Positions 25,195 through 37,287 of a stretch of 64,000 bases of DNA are shown piece by piece (within the stretch, counting starts at the first letter, position 1; each line of letters starts with the position of its first letter). Origin of the DNA: Alnus glutinosa. Its lineage: Eukaryota > Streptophyta > Magnoliopsida > Fagales > Betulaceae. The stretch is from assembly GCF_958979055.1 (NCBI RefSeq), contig NC_084888.1:10029501-10093500 (forward strand), in the 5' to 3' direction. Made by a program: the position numbers and the translations under genes. Below the pieces are notes generated by a model. That model ran no database searches. It was not told the DNA's origin and saw only the letters and a list, made by a program, of their open reading frames with translations.

Positions 25195-25735
25195 TATCAA
25201 AAACCACACAGGGCTATTACGTCGACGCTAATAGTAGCTGCTAATTAATCTTCGAAAAAGCTTTATATCAGCGTCGACAAAAAAGTCGCCGCTGATATGT
25301 CATCACTAATAACTTGACAGGAATTTTTTCTCGCACACAAATTGAAGCACGAAGATATTAGCGATGACATTCTCCCATTAGCAACAACAAAAGTCGACAC
25401 TAATAACAAAATATCAGTGTCGACTCCAATATCATCGCCGATATTATATCTAAATTAATATGAAATTTAAAACTCTCATCAAAGTCAACTCAATAGTTGT
25501 TGATGTTGATAACCAATTAAAAAAGAAAAAAAGTGTAAGGAAACATCAGCGTCGACCCAACGTGTCGACTTTGATCCCCCATTATCAGCGTTGACATTTG
25601 TGTTGACGCCAATGACCAATTTAAAACAATTTTTTTTTAAATAAAATAAAATAAAACATTAGTGTCGACCTGTTGATTCCCCATTATCAGAACTGACTTT
25701 TGTGTCGACGTTGATGACTAATTAAAAAATAACAT
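25195..25735. mobile_element. CACTA-like non-autonomous element or subterminal repeat region
   Basis: Degenerate copies of (A)TCAGCGTCGAC / GTCGACGCTAAT recur in both orientations at about 25212, 25270, 25360, 25408, 25425, 25548, 25590, 25665 and 25705. Arrays of short direct and inverted subterminal repeats are typical of CACTA (En/Spm) transposon ends. The left edge AACCACACAGGGCTATTA may be a degraded CACTA terminus. No transposase frame is present. Confidence 0.5.
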
Positions 25736-26126
25736 AAAAAAATAATAGCTTATTAATTTTTTTTCAAAAAAGAAAAGTAAAACCTATAGAAAAAAAATTA
25801 ATTATTTTTATATGATTAGTATAGTTTTCTATTTTTTTTTAATATATATATATAATTCATTTTCTAATTTTTAGATAATTAGAAAAAATTATCCTTTGAT
25901 CGTATCATAATTGATCGAACTTGACATTACTGAAAGTTTGATCGAACGTCAAATCGATCCTAATGCATTAGTTCGATCCATCGTTATACGATCAAATGAT
26001 TGATCGATCTCTATGTAGTTTAATTTGTAGTATCTTTGTGCACTAGTCTCATCAATCGTGGTAGGATTGATCAAACTCTTTGATTTTTGTATCATCTCTA
26101 TGTACTAGTCCAATCGGATCGTGATA
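25736..26126. other. AT-rich segment with clustered GATCGA words
   Basis: Between about 25895 and 26120 the words TTGATCGA, GATCGAAC and ATCGATC recur, with partly repeated phrases (CTCTATGTA and ACTAGTC, twice each). It probably belongs to a decayed repeat. No gene is seen. Confidence 0.4.
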
Positions 26127-26480
26127 CTAATTACTAAGGTTGATTGTACTTCTCAAAAAAAAAAATTGCCACGGCCACTGGGCTTCCTCTACAACTTTAG
26201 GAAGGTAAAGTTGGGTCATTTCAGTGATCAATCCTGCACATAACAACAGCAATTCCTTAGCCTCATTGTCACCAAAGTCTCTTGCACTTGCGCTTGCACC
26301 GAGAATGCAAGGCAACACCTGTTTCCACTGCCTTCAGCGAGGCCACTAGCTAAGAGATTGCCCCTTGAAGAAGCTCCCGGCCCATAAGAAATCTTAGCCC
26401 TTGATCTCGATCTGCCATTAATGCTACTTCTAGCCGCCCCTCCTCCTTCTCCTGTGGTTTTGATCGACCCTCATTCGATG
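26127..26480 (-). other. Unrecognised degraded coding-like segment
   Basis: The - strand has raised GC content and protein-like composition in several short frames broken by stops (e.g. EAKELLLLCAGLITEMTQL and ADRDQGLRFLMGRELLQGAI). I do not recognise the family. It could be a gene or retroelement relic. Confidence 0.35.
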
Positions 26481-27782
26481 TCATGGAAATGGAAATTGCC
26501 TTGTACAGACGTACTTCCAAAACGAACAAGAACCCCAGGAAAAAGTTCTACATGCACTTGCCCTGCCGTTCACGTTAGTTATTATTATTATTTTTATTTT
26601 ATTTTGCTTTCTAGTTTCTATCTATCCTTGGCGTACTTCTTGCACAAAATCTATAGTTTTGATGTTTATTTATCGACAATTGTTTAACCTTTATAAGAGA
26701 GTCAATGTGGGTTTTTTCAGGGCCGGCTCGATAAATAATTTTGAGGCATAAGGCGATAAGTTTAAGTGATGCTCATTTTTTATATTTAAATATTAATTAA
26801 ATTAAATTTATTTTAATATTTATATTATATTTTTTTTATTTAATATGTTAATTATAACACTTTCTTCTATTTAAACATTTTTTTAATAACTTATTAAATA
26901 TAGAATGACTTATCACTTGATTCAAAAACATAAAATAATAAGATTTAAAGAAAAATGGAAATAAGTTACATAAAGATTGATATGTAATAGAACATAAGGC
27001 GAAAAAAATTGTTGGACATTGAAGTCTCACCGAATGTGTAATTTTCTATTTATTATGCACAATACAACTGATGGGAATTTATGCACTTTGAAAGACTTTT
27101 TATATTTTTCTAAACATTCAATTCAAATAAACGTTGGAGAAAAAATTATGCACGTTAGACTAATTTCATGAATGTAAAAATGAGAATTTTTTTATTCAAG
27201 TGGTGCAACCAAGTAACGTACAAATGGTGAAACTAGCAAGTTCACTCTTCTACTTATCAATGGCTCTATCTATATATATATTTAAATTACCAATGTTGAA
27301 TGAAAAGGAGATATAAGTGTACGTTGCTAACATTCGAATTGGAGATCTGCCTCTCTCCTTCAAGCAGCTAGCCACCCTACTCTCTTTTTTGTCAATCTTT
27401 TTTGTTATTTGCTAATTGCTACATTCAATAGGGAGAGAGTTTTATGGGGAACGTTAATTAGAGACTAATAGCCGTTAGGAATTGGTGTCTTCGACACGGC
27501 TTCATCCTTTATATATGGGCCAACTTCTATGCCGGGCTGATACCCCATAAAGGAAAATAGTTGTACACTCAATTAGCCCTTTTTTTCCTCGATCAAATTC
27601 TACATGTTCTTTAGGGGCTGCTCTGCAATAAATACAAGCCTCTTTCGTGTAGCTAACCACAAAGATCTCTTTTGTCCCTTCTTTATGGGACACTTTAACT
27701 ACCATAAATGACAGACCCAAAATACAAGAAAGCCGTGACAAACTGAGACTGCAATCTTAACATTATCAGATAATATGGTATA
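26481..27782. other. Intergenic, no gene seen
   Basis: AT-rich, with only short frames. A phrase near 26715-26765 (GGGCCGGCTCGATAAAT) resembles the start of gene fragments often found in plant repeats, but nothing can be assigned. Confidence 0.45.
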
Positions 27783-28432
27783 TGTTGGGAATATATAATT
27801 TCATTTGGTTCGGCTCATTTTGGAAATTACGAACCCTTAAGTCTATATTAGCTCACTTAAGTCTATATTGGCTCACTGGCATTTGCGGGATCAAAATCCA
27901 TTAGGTACGAGCCCACGGGTACAAATTTGGATATCTTGGAGTCTCGGTAAGTTATTGCCGTGCAAACCAACATAGCTAACCAGAGGCAGTGATATGCGAT
28001 CCCGAGAAATCTGGGATCGCACCTAGTTCTTGGAAATCCGAGATCGAATGTAATCCCGAATTTACCGACTGGAATTTTGCTTTGGAATAAATAAGGAACG
28101 AGTCCTAGTTTGGGGAAGGTTAGGATTTTGAGTTTAGGTCAAACTCTGACAGCGCTCCTAGTCAAGAGAGGAGCACAGAACCTTAATGCAGTTCGACTTC
28201 CACCTCTCAACCTATAAATTGGCCGTTACACCAGGTATAAACCCAAGGCAAAATTATCGTGCTTGAATATTATTTTCCCTCTGAAACTTACTTAGGCACG
28301 GAAGTGAGATTCACTGGCAACCCCGGTGCGTTTTCTTGACAGCATTGGTTTTTCGCAGTGAAACAGGGATTCTTGAAACGTGAAGAACATCGATGATCGC
28401 CAAATCATGTCATACCGAAAACTATACTAACA
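27783..28432 (+). mobile_element. Solo LTR, 650 bp, with perfect 5-bp target-site duplication
   Basis: The element starts TGTTGGGAATATATAATTTC and ends AAACTATACTAACA (TG...CA). GTATA occurs on both sides, at 27778-27782 and 28433-28437. The 3' half has the look of plant LTRs (CAACCCCGGTGCGTTTTCTTG and a TATAAATT box). No primer-binding site or coding region follows, so it is a solo LTR, as left by recombination between LTRs. The left border of the tandem duplication lies inside it. Confidence 0.85.
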
Positions 28433-28785
28433 GTATATACAATTACTCTTTTTAATACAAAAATAGGAAGCTATGAATAGCTAGACCTATTTACTTTCTT
28501 TTCTTTTTTTCCAAGAAATATTAAAGAAAATAATGCTCAAAGATGCTGAAACATTTGATATGATTTCTAATTAACACAAAATGAGCAAGTAATTAGCTTA
28601 GTACGGTAACTTCAAATCTTGGAAATAAGTATACATAAATTGTATCGATCCCTTGACCAGCTTTATTGCTTACCACTAGAATCCACTATTATACTCAACA
28701 TTAAAACTCGATCAAAAGATCATCAGAATTCCTTAATTCCTTAATTCCCTGGGATCGATGTATATATCTTCTCCAACTCTAATAG

Positions 28786-30643
28786 CTACAGCCTACTGGC
28801 AGGTGGAATGGCTGCACACTGTCTGTCCACAACCTCAATGATCTTGTTGGCTATGGAACTCGCATACACAGAAGAGCCTTCATATATCTGCCAAAATAAG
28901 AAAAAATAATACATATTAATTAAATGATTAAATCAAAGCAAAAAGGGCTAATTTCCAATCTTATTGGCTTCAAAAAGAAAGTTAAGCTGTGATTTAACAA
29001 TTCATACATAAACAACACTACTAGTGTGAAAACCCACCACACCATGCACTTATATTAATATATAATGAAAATTTTATGGCACAGACCAAAATGGATATAT
29101 ATATATATACCTTGGTGTTGAACAAGAAGCTGTAGAAATCGCCAATGTGGCCACCAGCAACATGATGGAGATCGAGCTGAAGCTCGTCGAGGACTTTAGA
29201 GACAAACAGCAAGCAATTATTCTTTCGCTGAACGAGTTTGATGGTGACCTCGTCGTCGATGATACGAACATCGACCTCGGTCTCTTTGGACTTCCTCTGA
29301 AGCCATGAGCTCCTCAGAGATCCGTTGTAGGACTGCTCAGGGTCACCAAGAGGCTTCATGTTGCAGCTCTCCACATCCCCGGACGCATCGTCAGCTTCCT
29401 TCTTGTGCCTCTTCGTCCTCTCTCTCCCACATCTCTTTTTCTCCACCAGCAACTTCAGCTCGTTAACTGTCCTCAGAAGCTCTTTGATGTATTCTATTGC
29501 ATCGCCCACCACAGATGCCCTATCAGGCTTCATATCATTTATAGTTTTGATTCGGCGCCCCACGTACCCCAGAAGAAATTAACATTGATACATAGATCCA
29601 AAAAGCAGAAAATATTGTAAGCGTACAGTGATTGAATTAATGTCAAAAGAAAATCAAAGAAATTAATGAAATTCTGTAAATACCTTGGTAGGGTTAGGGA
29701 CAAGGCTCCTCAAGGCCTTGAACTTGTCGTTCAAGTGCTGTCTCCTCTGGCGCTCTGTGGCAAAGTGTTTGGTTTCGCCATCGACCCTGCCTTTTCCAAT
29801 ACAAGCCATGTCTCTGGCGGTGAACTCCAGTACGCCATTTTCAAACTGTCTCCCATCCCCACTTCCCTCTCTCTCATCCCCTCCTGTACCAAACAGAGAA
29901 CCATTCCTTGAGCCTGGCAAGCCGTAGCCGTTGGGTAGAGACTGGAACAAACCCCTGAACATAGGAGGCTGTGGAGGCAGGTTTAAATGGAATAGTGGGT
30001 CATACAAAACAGATGCGCCGGAGGCATGGTCCGATCCGGCCGGAACGTCTCCCAGAAAGCCCAACGGGTTCTGATAATTTGCGGTCTTCTGGGTCGGGTT
30101 TGAGAAGGAGATGGATGAACTGGGAAGCAAAGTGGAGCCTGAGCATCTGGGCAGGTGGAAGAGATTGAGGAGGTCTGGAGTTGGGGGGTACGGACTGTTT
30201 GGTAGCGAAGAATAATCGAAGCATTGCTGGCCGTTTTGATTAATGTCCATTTGCTGCAACTGTTGTTGCTGATCTTCATGGTTCTGGTGGTGATGGTTAA
30301 AACGTTCCATATCTCGCATCTCGTGGACGCTGTAAGAGTTGTCGACGAGATGAGGATTGTTATGGTTGGTGGGGTTGTAGGAGTCGTCCATATTGAATGC
30401 CAGCTGCTGTTGGAGTTCAATCCCCATGGCAGTGGCTGCAGCTGCAGCATCTTCATGGGTAGGAGGCGGGTGAGCGAGGTTGTGGCTGTAGGAGAACTCT
30501 TCCATGGAGATCCTGAGATTCTCTTCAAAGCTGTTGTGGGTCGGGAGTGTATGGGAAAATCCATCCTCTGGTATTGCTGCTTCTCCTGCAGCAACTGTAC
30601 CTTCTGTCATGGGGTTGGGATCAAAGCAACCAGTCTCATACAT
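28786..30643 (-). CDS. bHLH91-like: bHLH transcription factor, bHLH10/89/91 (EAT1) clade, copy A
   Basis: Three exons, 30643-29684, 29527-29111 and 28887-28786, join in phase 0 to 492 residues. Residues 1-290 are a low-complexity region rich in Asn, Gln, His and Pro. The basic region HFATERQRRQHLNDKFKALR begins near 293, with His-Glu-Arg at the DNA-contact spacing. The loop is NPTK|PDRASV, and helix 2 runs through AIEYIKELLRTVNELKLLVE. Then come a basic KRHKK patch and an ACT-like C-terminal domain (VDVRIIDDEVTIKL; LDELQLDLHHVAGGHIGDFY; IYEGSSVYASSIANKIIEVV). Known members of this clade, Arabidopsis bHLH10/89/91 and rice EAT1/TIP2, act in tapetum development and pollen formation. The second intron begins GTATATAT. 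The first acceptor, GATATGAAG, has a weak pyrimidine tract but is conserved in copy B. Confidence 0.9.
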
Positions 30644-30976
30644 TTTTGGACCAGAGGGATTTTTGTCTCCTGCCTTTCTGGGTCTCTGTCTGCATCAATT
30701 AAAGCAAAATCCACCAAAAAAAAAACAAAAAAAAAAGCACAAAGCAAACAAACAAGAGAGAATGATGAGTACATGAACATCGAAGCTAGAACAGCATTAA
30801 AAGAGCCATCACAACTAATTAACACTTAAACCTTAAGATGAACAAGATTACGCACAAACCTAGAAAGAAAGGGAAAACAAACACTCCCTTGAGAGAAAAT
30901 ACAACAAATTAATTAGGAGGCTACAAGGAAAACCCAGATGGAATCACCGATTGAGATAGAGGATGGCCGAGAGAGC

Positions 30977-31019
<43 letters not shown>

Positions 31020-31060
31020 GTCTCAGGAATTCCACCCATATTATATATATTTGATTTATT
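30644..31060 (-). promoter_or_regulatory. Leader and core promoter of bHLH copy A
   Basis: On the - strand a TATA-like AAATATATATAA lies near 31041-31052, followed by a (CT)n leader tract (30979-31017). A leader intron is possible: donor CTAG|GTTTGTGCG near 30859, acceptor TTGATGCAG near 30690. The same layout is present in copy B. Confidence 0.55.
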
Positions 31061-34000
31061 GTCATAGACCAATGGAACAAGTAAAAGGGGAGGGAAGGGG
31101 TTAGGAAGAGGGACCGGTAACTACAAACATATATAAAAGAATTCTTTTTCTTTAAATTAAATCAGATCAGGAAGGTTGTTACTGAGATTCCCGTCACTGG
31201 GGTCCACTCATAATCTCCCGTATTCTGAATCCTGATACTCACCCCGCGTGATTTGCAGTGAACCGCACCATTATATAATCGTGAGAAATGATTACGGACT
31301 ATATAATTTTTGTACTAACTCTAATTTTTTTTTTTTTTTTTCAAAATTAATTATTTTACTCATTTTCTTACATGTGAATTATATATATATATATATATAT
31401 TTAATAGTTGATTTAAAAAAAAAAAATTGTTAAAATTATATAAAAGTAATATAGAAATTATAAGCGTATCATATGTTCACTATAATGTTTGCCATTTCTT
31501 TACTTTGTCTTACAACTACGTACGCTAAGAGATGTGTCAGATGTACAATATTTACACAACAAAACATATTGGTAAGATCTATGTATGTGGGTCTTACATG
31601 CATGAATCCTACCAATATCAGTGGTCATGTAAATGTTATGGAAATATCATTTTTCCTATGATAAATGCCATTTCTCCATATTGGTGCATATGTTTCCTCT
31701 TCATGTGGGCTAAAATAATTATTTGAAAAAATATAAATTTTTATTTTTTAATACACATTTTAACAGATTTTTTTTTTATTATTATTGTACTTGATATTTT
31801 CTTTAAATATTATTTGTATGGGAAAATGTGTGAAAAAAATAGAGAGAGAAAAAGAAAGAAAATAATAATAATATTAAAAAATAAAAGTAAAAAACTCTTT
31901 ATAGTATGAATAATATTTACACTAGAAGGAAAACATTTATTTTGCCTATATATTGAAAACGAAAAATGAGTCATATGAACCATCCATGTTATACCGATCG
32001 ACATGACATATTTTAAGTGATCGACAATAAAAATTATTTAAAACACGTAACATTAGTAATAGCATGTGCAAAATTATAATTTCTTTTTTCCAAATTAGCC
32101 ACGACCTAAAACTTAAATGTGAAGTAACGATGTTTAATATACTATTATACAACTATCATACAAATAGATGATGTGACAACAAAAAACAGCTATTTGATAA
32201 ATACTTTGTTTTAAAAATAATAATAATAATAAATAACTAATTAATTTTTACTATTACACCATACTGATTGTATGATAATCCTATATATAACGGTCTCCAA
32301 AATATCGTTACTGTTATATATATACGTACATGTCAGCTCCCTAACGCTATTGTCCGAAAAAGAAAAGTACCTTGTTTACTTTCGTGATTTCATCTGCAAG
32401 AGTTCCATTGTAACACTCTTGATTATGTCTGTGTATAGTGGATGAGAGAGAGAGAGAGAGGTAGGGTCACTGCATGCAAAAGAAGAATGGTAGGCTGGGC
32501 TAATATTAATTTGTAGTAAGAGGGACTGAAGCATATATAGATATAGATGGTAATTATTAACAAAGAGGAGCATGACACATAGTATAAACTGAATTAGGGG
32601 ACCAGATTTAAGTTCATTTTGGTCTTTCTTATTCACTAATGATATATATCACAATTTTATTGTATAATTACTCTATAATACTGACGTGTCAATCTTAACT
32701 TACCCTTTATTTTTTTAGCAAGGGTTGATCTAATTGCTGGTTAGAACTATCACGTCATTATTTTAAGATATTTATAGGATAAAATTATAGTATATATGTA
32801 GCATTACTCTTCTTATTTATCACTAACATATGTGCTTAAGGGTCCGTTTAGTTTAGCAGTTTCAAAACGTGCAGTTCGAAAAAATAGCGATTTCATAATG
32901 CAATTAAAGAAAACGTGACTTTTTCTTTTTCTTTTTCTTTTTCTTTTCTTTTCTTTTTTTTAAAAAAAGTAAATAGCGTTTGGTAAAATCTTTCGGTTTT
33001 AAAAACACACATTCTTCCCTGCAATTATGTTTCGGATTGCCCTTTTTCAAACGCACTCCCAAACGAGAAACTTTCCTCAATTTTGTTTTAAAATCTACTT
33101 TTGGCTTGCAAAATCCTAGGCCCAAACATACTCTAAATTATATTTTTACAAAAATGCCACGATTTAACAACTTGAATACATGTTTAAATTTTTTTATCCG
33201 GTAATAACATCCACAATGGCTTATGCATTTTAAATTTTTATGTAAAATGGCTAATCAACTCCAAAAAAAATCTCCATCGAGTTCTCTAAACTAAATACAT
33301 TTTTCATTTCATCTACAATTTTACCTAAATGTAAGGAAGCATCGTATTATGAATGCATAAAGTTTTTGTGAATTTTTTTCTCTCTCCCTCACTCTTTTAG
33401 TTTATAAATTTTTGTCTCCATCTTCAAATGATATAGACAAATGGCATATATTTGTCTCCTCTATTTAGGGTCGAACTGACATATCACAAAAAATAATAAT
33501 AAATAAATAATTTCAATAATTTCAGATTAGCCAAAGAGAAAAGACAAAAGGACAAAGCCCTGGAGATATTTCTCTCACATGAACAGTCTGAAAAAGAGGA
33601 TTCTACTTAGCTTTATTGGGTCAAATTTCCCTACGGACAAATGCATGAGCATATTCTACATTTTGAAAATTAAGTACAATAAAAGCCTAAAATCGGTTGA
33701 AAATTACTTTAAAAATGTAAATTGCAATAATAATTACAAAAGTGATCAACAATTTTTGTCTCAATAATAAAATTCGAAAGGTTCCACCTGGTGATTAATG
33801 GAAGTTGACAAATTTTCTCTTTTATATACAAAAGAGTGTTGGAGGAAAAGTAGGAGGAATAAATGGAAGTTGACAAAATAAATCATATTATTATACTGGT
33901 GTTATCCTTATTTAATAATTTCATCAAATTAATATTTAGCTAATAATGGTAATCCAAGTTTAAATTGGAACAAGGATTCGTTAGAATTAAAACGTGTCCC

Positions 34001-34914
34001 ACAACATGACATAAAGAACACGTGTCTTAATTTTAACGAATTCAATTTCAATTTAGCATTCCGACACTACCTTTTCGTGAATTGCAATAAGTGAGTTATA
34101 TTTTTCTTGTTCAAATTTTCTATTATATATGCTTCCCTCTCTGACCCACTTAATTAATTAATTAATTTTATTTTTTTTTCACCAATTCAAAAGTTGGATA
34201 TTTGTTGTAATTAATGTATGTAAAAACATAATTAATATTATGTAAATAAGTTGTTGTTGAAGGCTAGACGGTTGCATTAGTTAGTTCGGGCTGGCGGTTT
34301 GCATGGAGGGTATTACTGTCATATTGGGGCCCACATAGAGTCTAACTACTTGTTAAAAGTACGGCTCCGACCTAAACAAACACACTCTTTGGAGGGAGCC
34401 ACAAATTGCGTGAATCCAAAGGAGTTCTCTAAATTACATCTATGCCATTGCACCCAAACAAACCGATTCATATATTTTATTAGAACATCAATGCATTTGT
34501 AAATCAACGTTTGAAAGTGTTTAAGGGTTTAGGGGTGTTCCCTGAATTTTGTTGCTTCTAACCTAGCTGATCACCACACATTTTTATGAAAGATATGAGT
34601 ATTAAAGTGCACATATATATATATATATATATAGTTTATAGATAAAATGTTTATGATTGATAACAAAGTATTTTAGCGTTTCCGTGAGTGATACTTACCT
34701 TTAACGCTCAAATCTAACCTCGGACATACCGAAGCGTCAACTTCTCATTTCTTAAAGTCCATACTCTAATATTAGAAACGATGTCAAGTAAAACCCTAAC
34801 CGACGCTTAAAAACCCTAATATGCACTTAAAAACTTTAATACACACATTCTACCCCTAAAACATTTGATTGTTACTTGGGGATTGTTGGAACAGTCTTCG
34901 ATACCGTTGGAATT
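31061..34914. other. Flank of bHLH copy A, no gene
   Basis: AT-rich. 32421-33791 is present only in unit A; it contains a short GA run (32446-32461) and a (TTTTTC)n region (32920-32960) inside a MITE-like phrase starting GGGTCCGTTTAGTTT. The rest aligns with 39500-42820 of unit B. Short frames here are not conserved as frames between the units. Confidence 0.6.
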
Positions 34915-35533
34915 AGGGGTAAAAATGTGGATGCGGATGCAGTTATTAGCAGTATCTATATCCGTATCCGTATCCGTATCCGTATCCGTATCCGTATCCG
35001 TATCCATATAATACGGTTTTTACTTTTAGGTATCCGTATCCGCATCATGCGATTATTATCTGCATTAGTGTGATTCTTGTGATTATTAAATGTGTTATCC
35101 GCTATCCGCATATGAGGTAATTAGCATTTTGAGCCTTGAAATTATAATTCATGCTTCTAGTAAATACTAAAAAGGCATTATATATAGTTGAACACCATTA
35201 TTCAGATAACACTTGCTAATCATTTTGTCATGAAATTTTCATCTTATACATTATTTAGCTTCCTGTATCATCTATCTATAGTTGATAAGATGAAAAAATA
35301 TTAGAAAATCACTATTTGCAAATGAGGTAACACCAAAACAACGTTGTTTTAATGAATTTAATTAAATATATATTATATATAAAGGGCATGCAGATGCAGT
35401 TAATAACAGCCTCTGGATATGAGAATAGTGGTTTTTGCTAATCGAATCTGTATCCGCATATGCGGACAGTGGATGGCTGATAGGCGCAGATAATGGCTAT
35501 GAGTTGTTATTATCTGCTCACATTTTCACCTTT
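34915..35533. mobile_element. hAT-like MITE, unit A copy
   Basis: The ends AGGGGTAAAAATGTGGATGC and CATTTTCACCTTT are inverted versions of AGGGGTGAAAATG-type termini, and the interior has GCGGAT/ATCCGC words in both orientations. The unit B copy is at 42823-43362, so it predates the duplication. No clear 8-bp target-site duplication was found. Confidence 0.55.
34959..35005. repeat. (TATCCG)n hexanucleotide repeat, about 8 units
   Basis: About eight tandem TATCCG units near the left arm of the hAT-like MITE. The same place in unit B (about 42866-42882) has only one or two units. The long Asp-Thr and Ile-Arg repeats in frames over it are not a gene. Confidence 0.9.
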
Positions 35534-36500
35534 AAATAGAAAGTTTTGCCCATAATATTTTTTTACCTCAGTTTCACACAACCAAAACCTGATATACCAC
35601 ATTCCCACTACTAGAAGAGATTACAAAATTTCTAAAGGGACTGCACAACAAGATCAAATCTTTAAAAACAACAAAGGTTACAAATACAACTCAAAAACTC
35701 CAAAGATCCTAACTTTCTTCACATAGTCACATTTCATTTGTTAAACAACTAAGGACATGTTTTAATGTGTTGAAAGGTGAGTGTTTAAGCACCGGCCACC
35801 TTGGGGTCAAAACTAAAGTTACTCCTCAAAGGTCAAACCTTTCAAGCTAAACCACCTAAAAAACCTAGCTTTTAACCAACATAAAGGGAAAAACAACAAG
35901 TTGAAAATCAAAAGGTTGTTCTATTAGCCTGTATTCTTGAAAGTGTTCTTCAGAAAGATAGACGCTATGGTATAATCTTGGGAGGTTGCGTATCAATGAA
36001 TCCGAACATACCGGGTTATATACTCCGGGAGGCACGAATCAACCTTTAAGGATAACGTTTTTGCATGATTTTATAGCATTGTGAGATATTTCCTTATTCT
36101 AATTTTATTCTATTTATTTATTATTATTATTTTCAGATTAATATGATTTAATATTAACAAGAATATTTTGCACCATCAAAATTAATTTTACAACAGAAAA
36201 ATAAAGTGACTACCACCGCAAGTCATCCCTTTAGGCATGTAAAACTTACTAGCAGTTGCAATTACTCCTTAGTTGAATGATATCTACAAAGTTTGAAGAA
36301 GCAACATGATTTTTGTTATTTTGGTGAGTATAAAAACGAGAAAATGTAGAAAACTGGAATAGAAGTAGGCATTTTGGTCAGGAAAGGGCAACATGATCAC
36401 GAGAAGGAAAGATTCGGGGGATCGATGGGTTGTCAGTGAACTTCATGGAGACTTTATTACAAAGTCAGAAAAATATACAATGCCTCTCCAAAAAGAGAAA
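35534..36500. other. Unit A right part, no gene
   Basis: 35560-35920 aligns with 43380-43710 of unit B, and 36180-36500 with 45805-46110. The 35930-36175 piece is specific to A. The exon 45459-45634 of the chloroplast-protein gene has no counterpart here. Confidence 0.6.
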
Positions 36501-36535
36501 TATATATATATATATATGTACACATTTCAAATTAC

Positions 36536-36573
<38 letters not shown>

Positions 36574-37287
36574 CTCTGGTAGTTGTTCCATTGAAAGAAC
36601 TAATAAATTAAGAAGTAGAAAGTTTAGCTAGGGATTTAAAATTTTTGCAAAGAATTGGAAAATATTAATAATTGCCAAGTTTTAGAATACAAATGAATTC
36701 ATTGCGTGAGACTTGTATAAACTCAAGACTAAATTATCGTGCTTGAGCTTTATTTTCTCTCTGAAACTTACTTAAGTATCAGAGATTCACCAGCAACTCC
36801 GGTGCGTTCTCTTGATGGTGTTAGTTTTTTTGCAGTGGAACAAAGATTTTTGAGATGTAAAAAACATTAGTGATCGCCAGATCATATCATACCGGAAACT
36901 GTAGCAACAATATATGTCATTACTCTTTTTAATACAAAAATTAGGAAGTTATGAATAACTAGACCTATTTACTATTTTTTTTACTTTGCAAGAAATATTA
37001 AAGAAAATAATGCTCAAAGATGCTGAAACATTTGATATGATTTCTAATTAATTAATACAAAATGAGCAAGCAAGCTTAATTAGTAGGATAACTTCAAATC
37101 TTGGAAATAAGTATGCATAAATTGTATCCCTTGACCAGCTTTAATTATTGCTTAATTACCACTAGATAGAATCCATGCACGTTCGTACTATTATACGTAC
37201 TCAACATTAAAACTCGATCAAAAGATCATCATATATAATTCCTTAATTCCCTGGGATCGATGTATATATCTTCTCCAACTCTAATAG

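Larger units (their letters stand above)
28231..36712. repeat. Tandem segmental duplication, unit A
   Basis: Long stretches of this unit are nearly identical, in the same order and orientation, to unit B at 36711-46269. These include the LTR 3' part, the bHLH gene, its leader and promoter, the flank with TTGGAGGAAAAGTAGGAGGA, the hAT-like MITE, and the 36180-36700 block. Base 28231 aligns with 36711, and 36712 aligns with 46269. Differences include copy-specific insertions and deletions listed separately. The 35930-36175 segment is unique to A and replaces about 2 kb of B. Confidence 0.9.

Noticed and set aside
25195-25735. CRISPR-like array
   Set aside because: Motifs are short, degenerate, in both orientations and irregularly spaced, in a plant nuclear context.
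29983-30829. Several 60-200-codon frames on both strands over the bHLH first exon
   Set aside because: Shadows of the bHLH exon caused by its low-complexity composition.
34816-35073. Frames coding Asp-Thr or Ile-Arg repeats
   Set aside because: Direct product of the TATCCG hexanucleotide repeat; absent in the sister unit.
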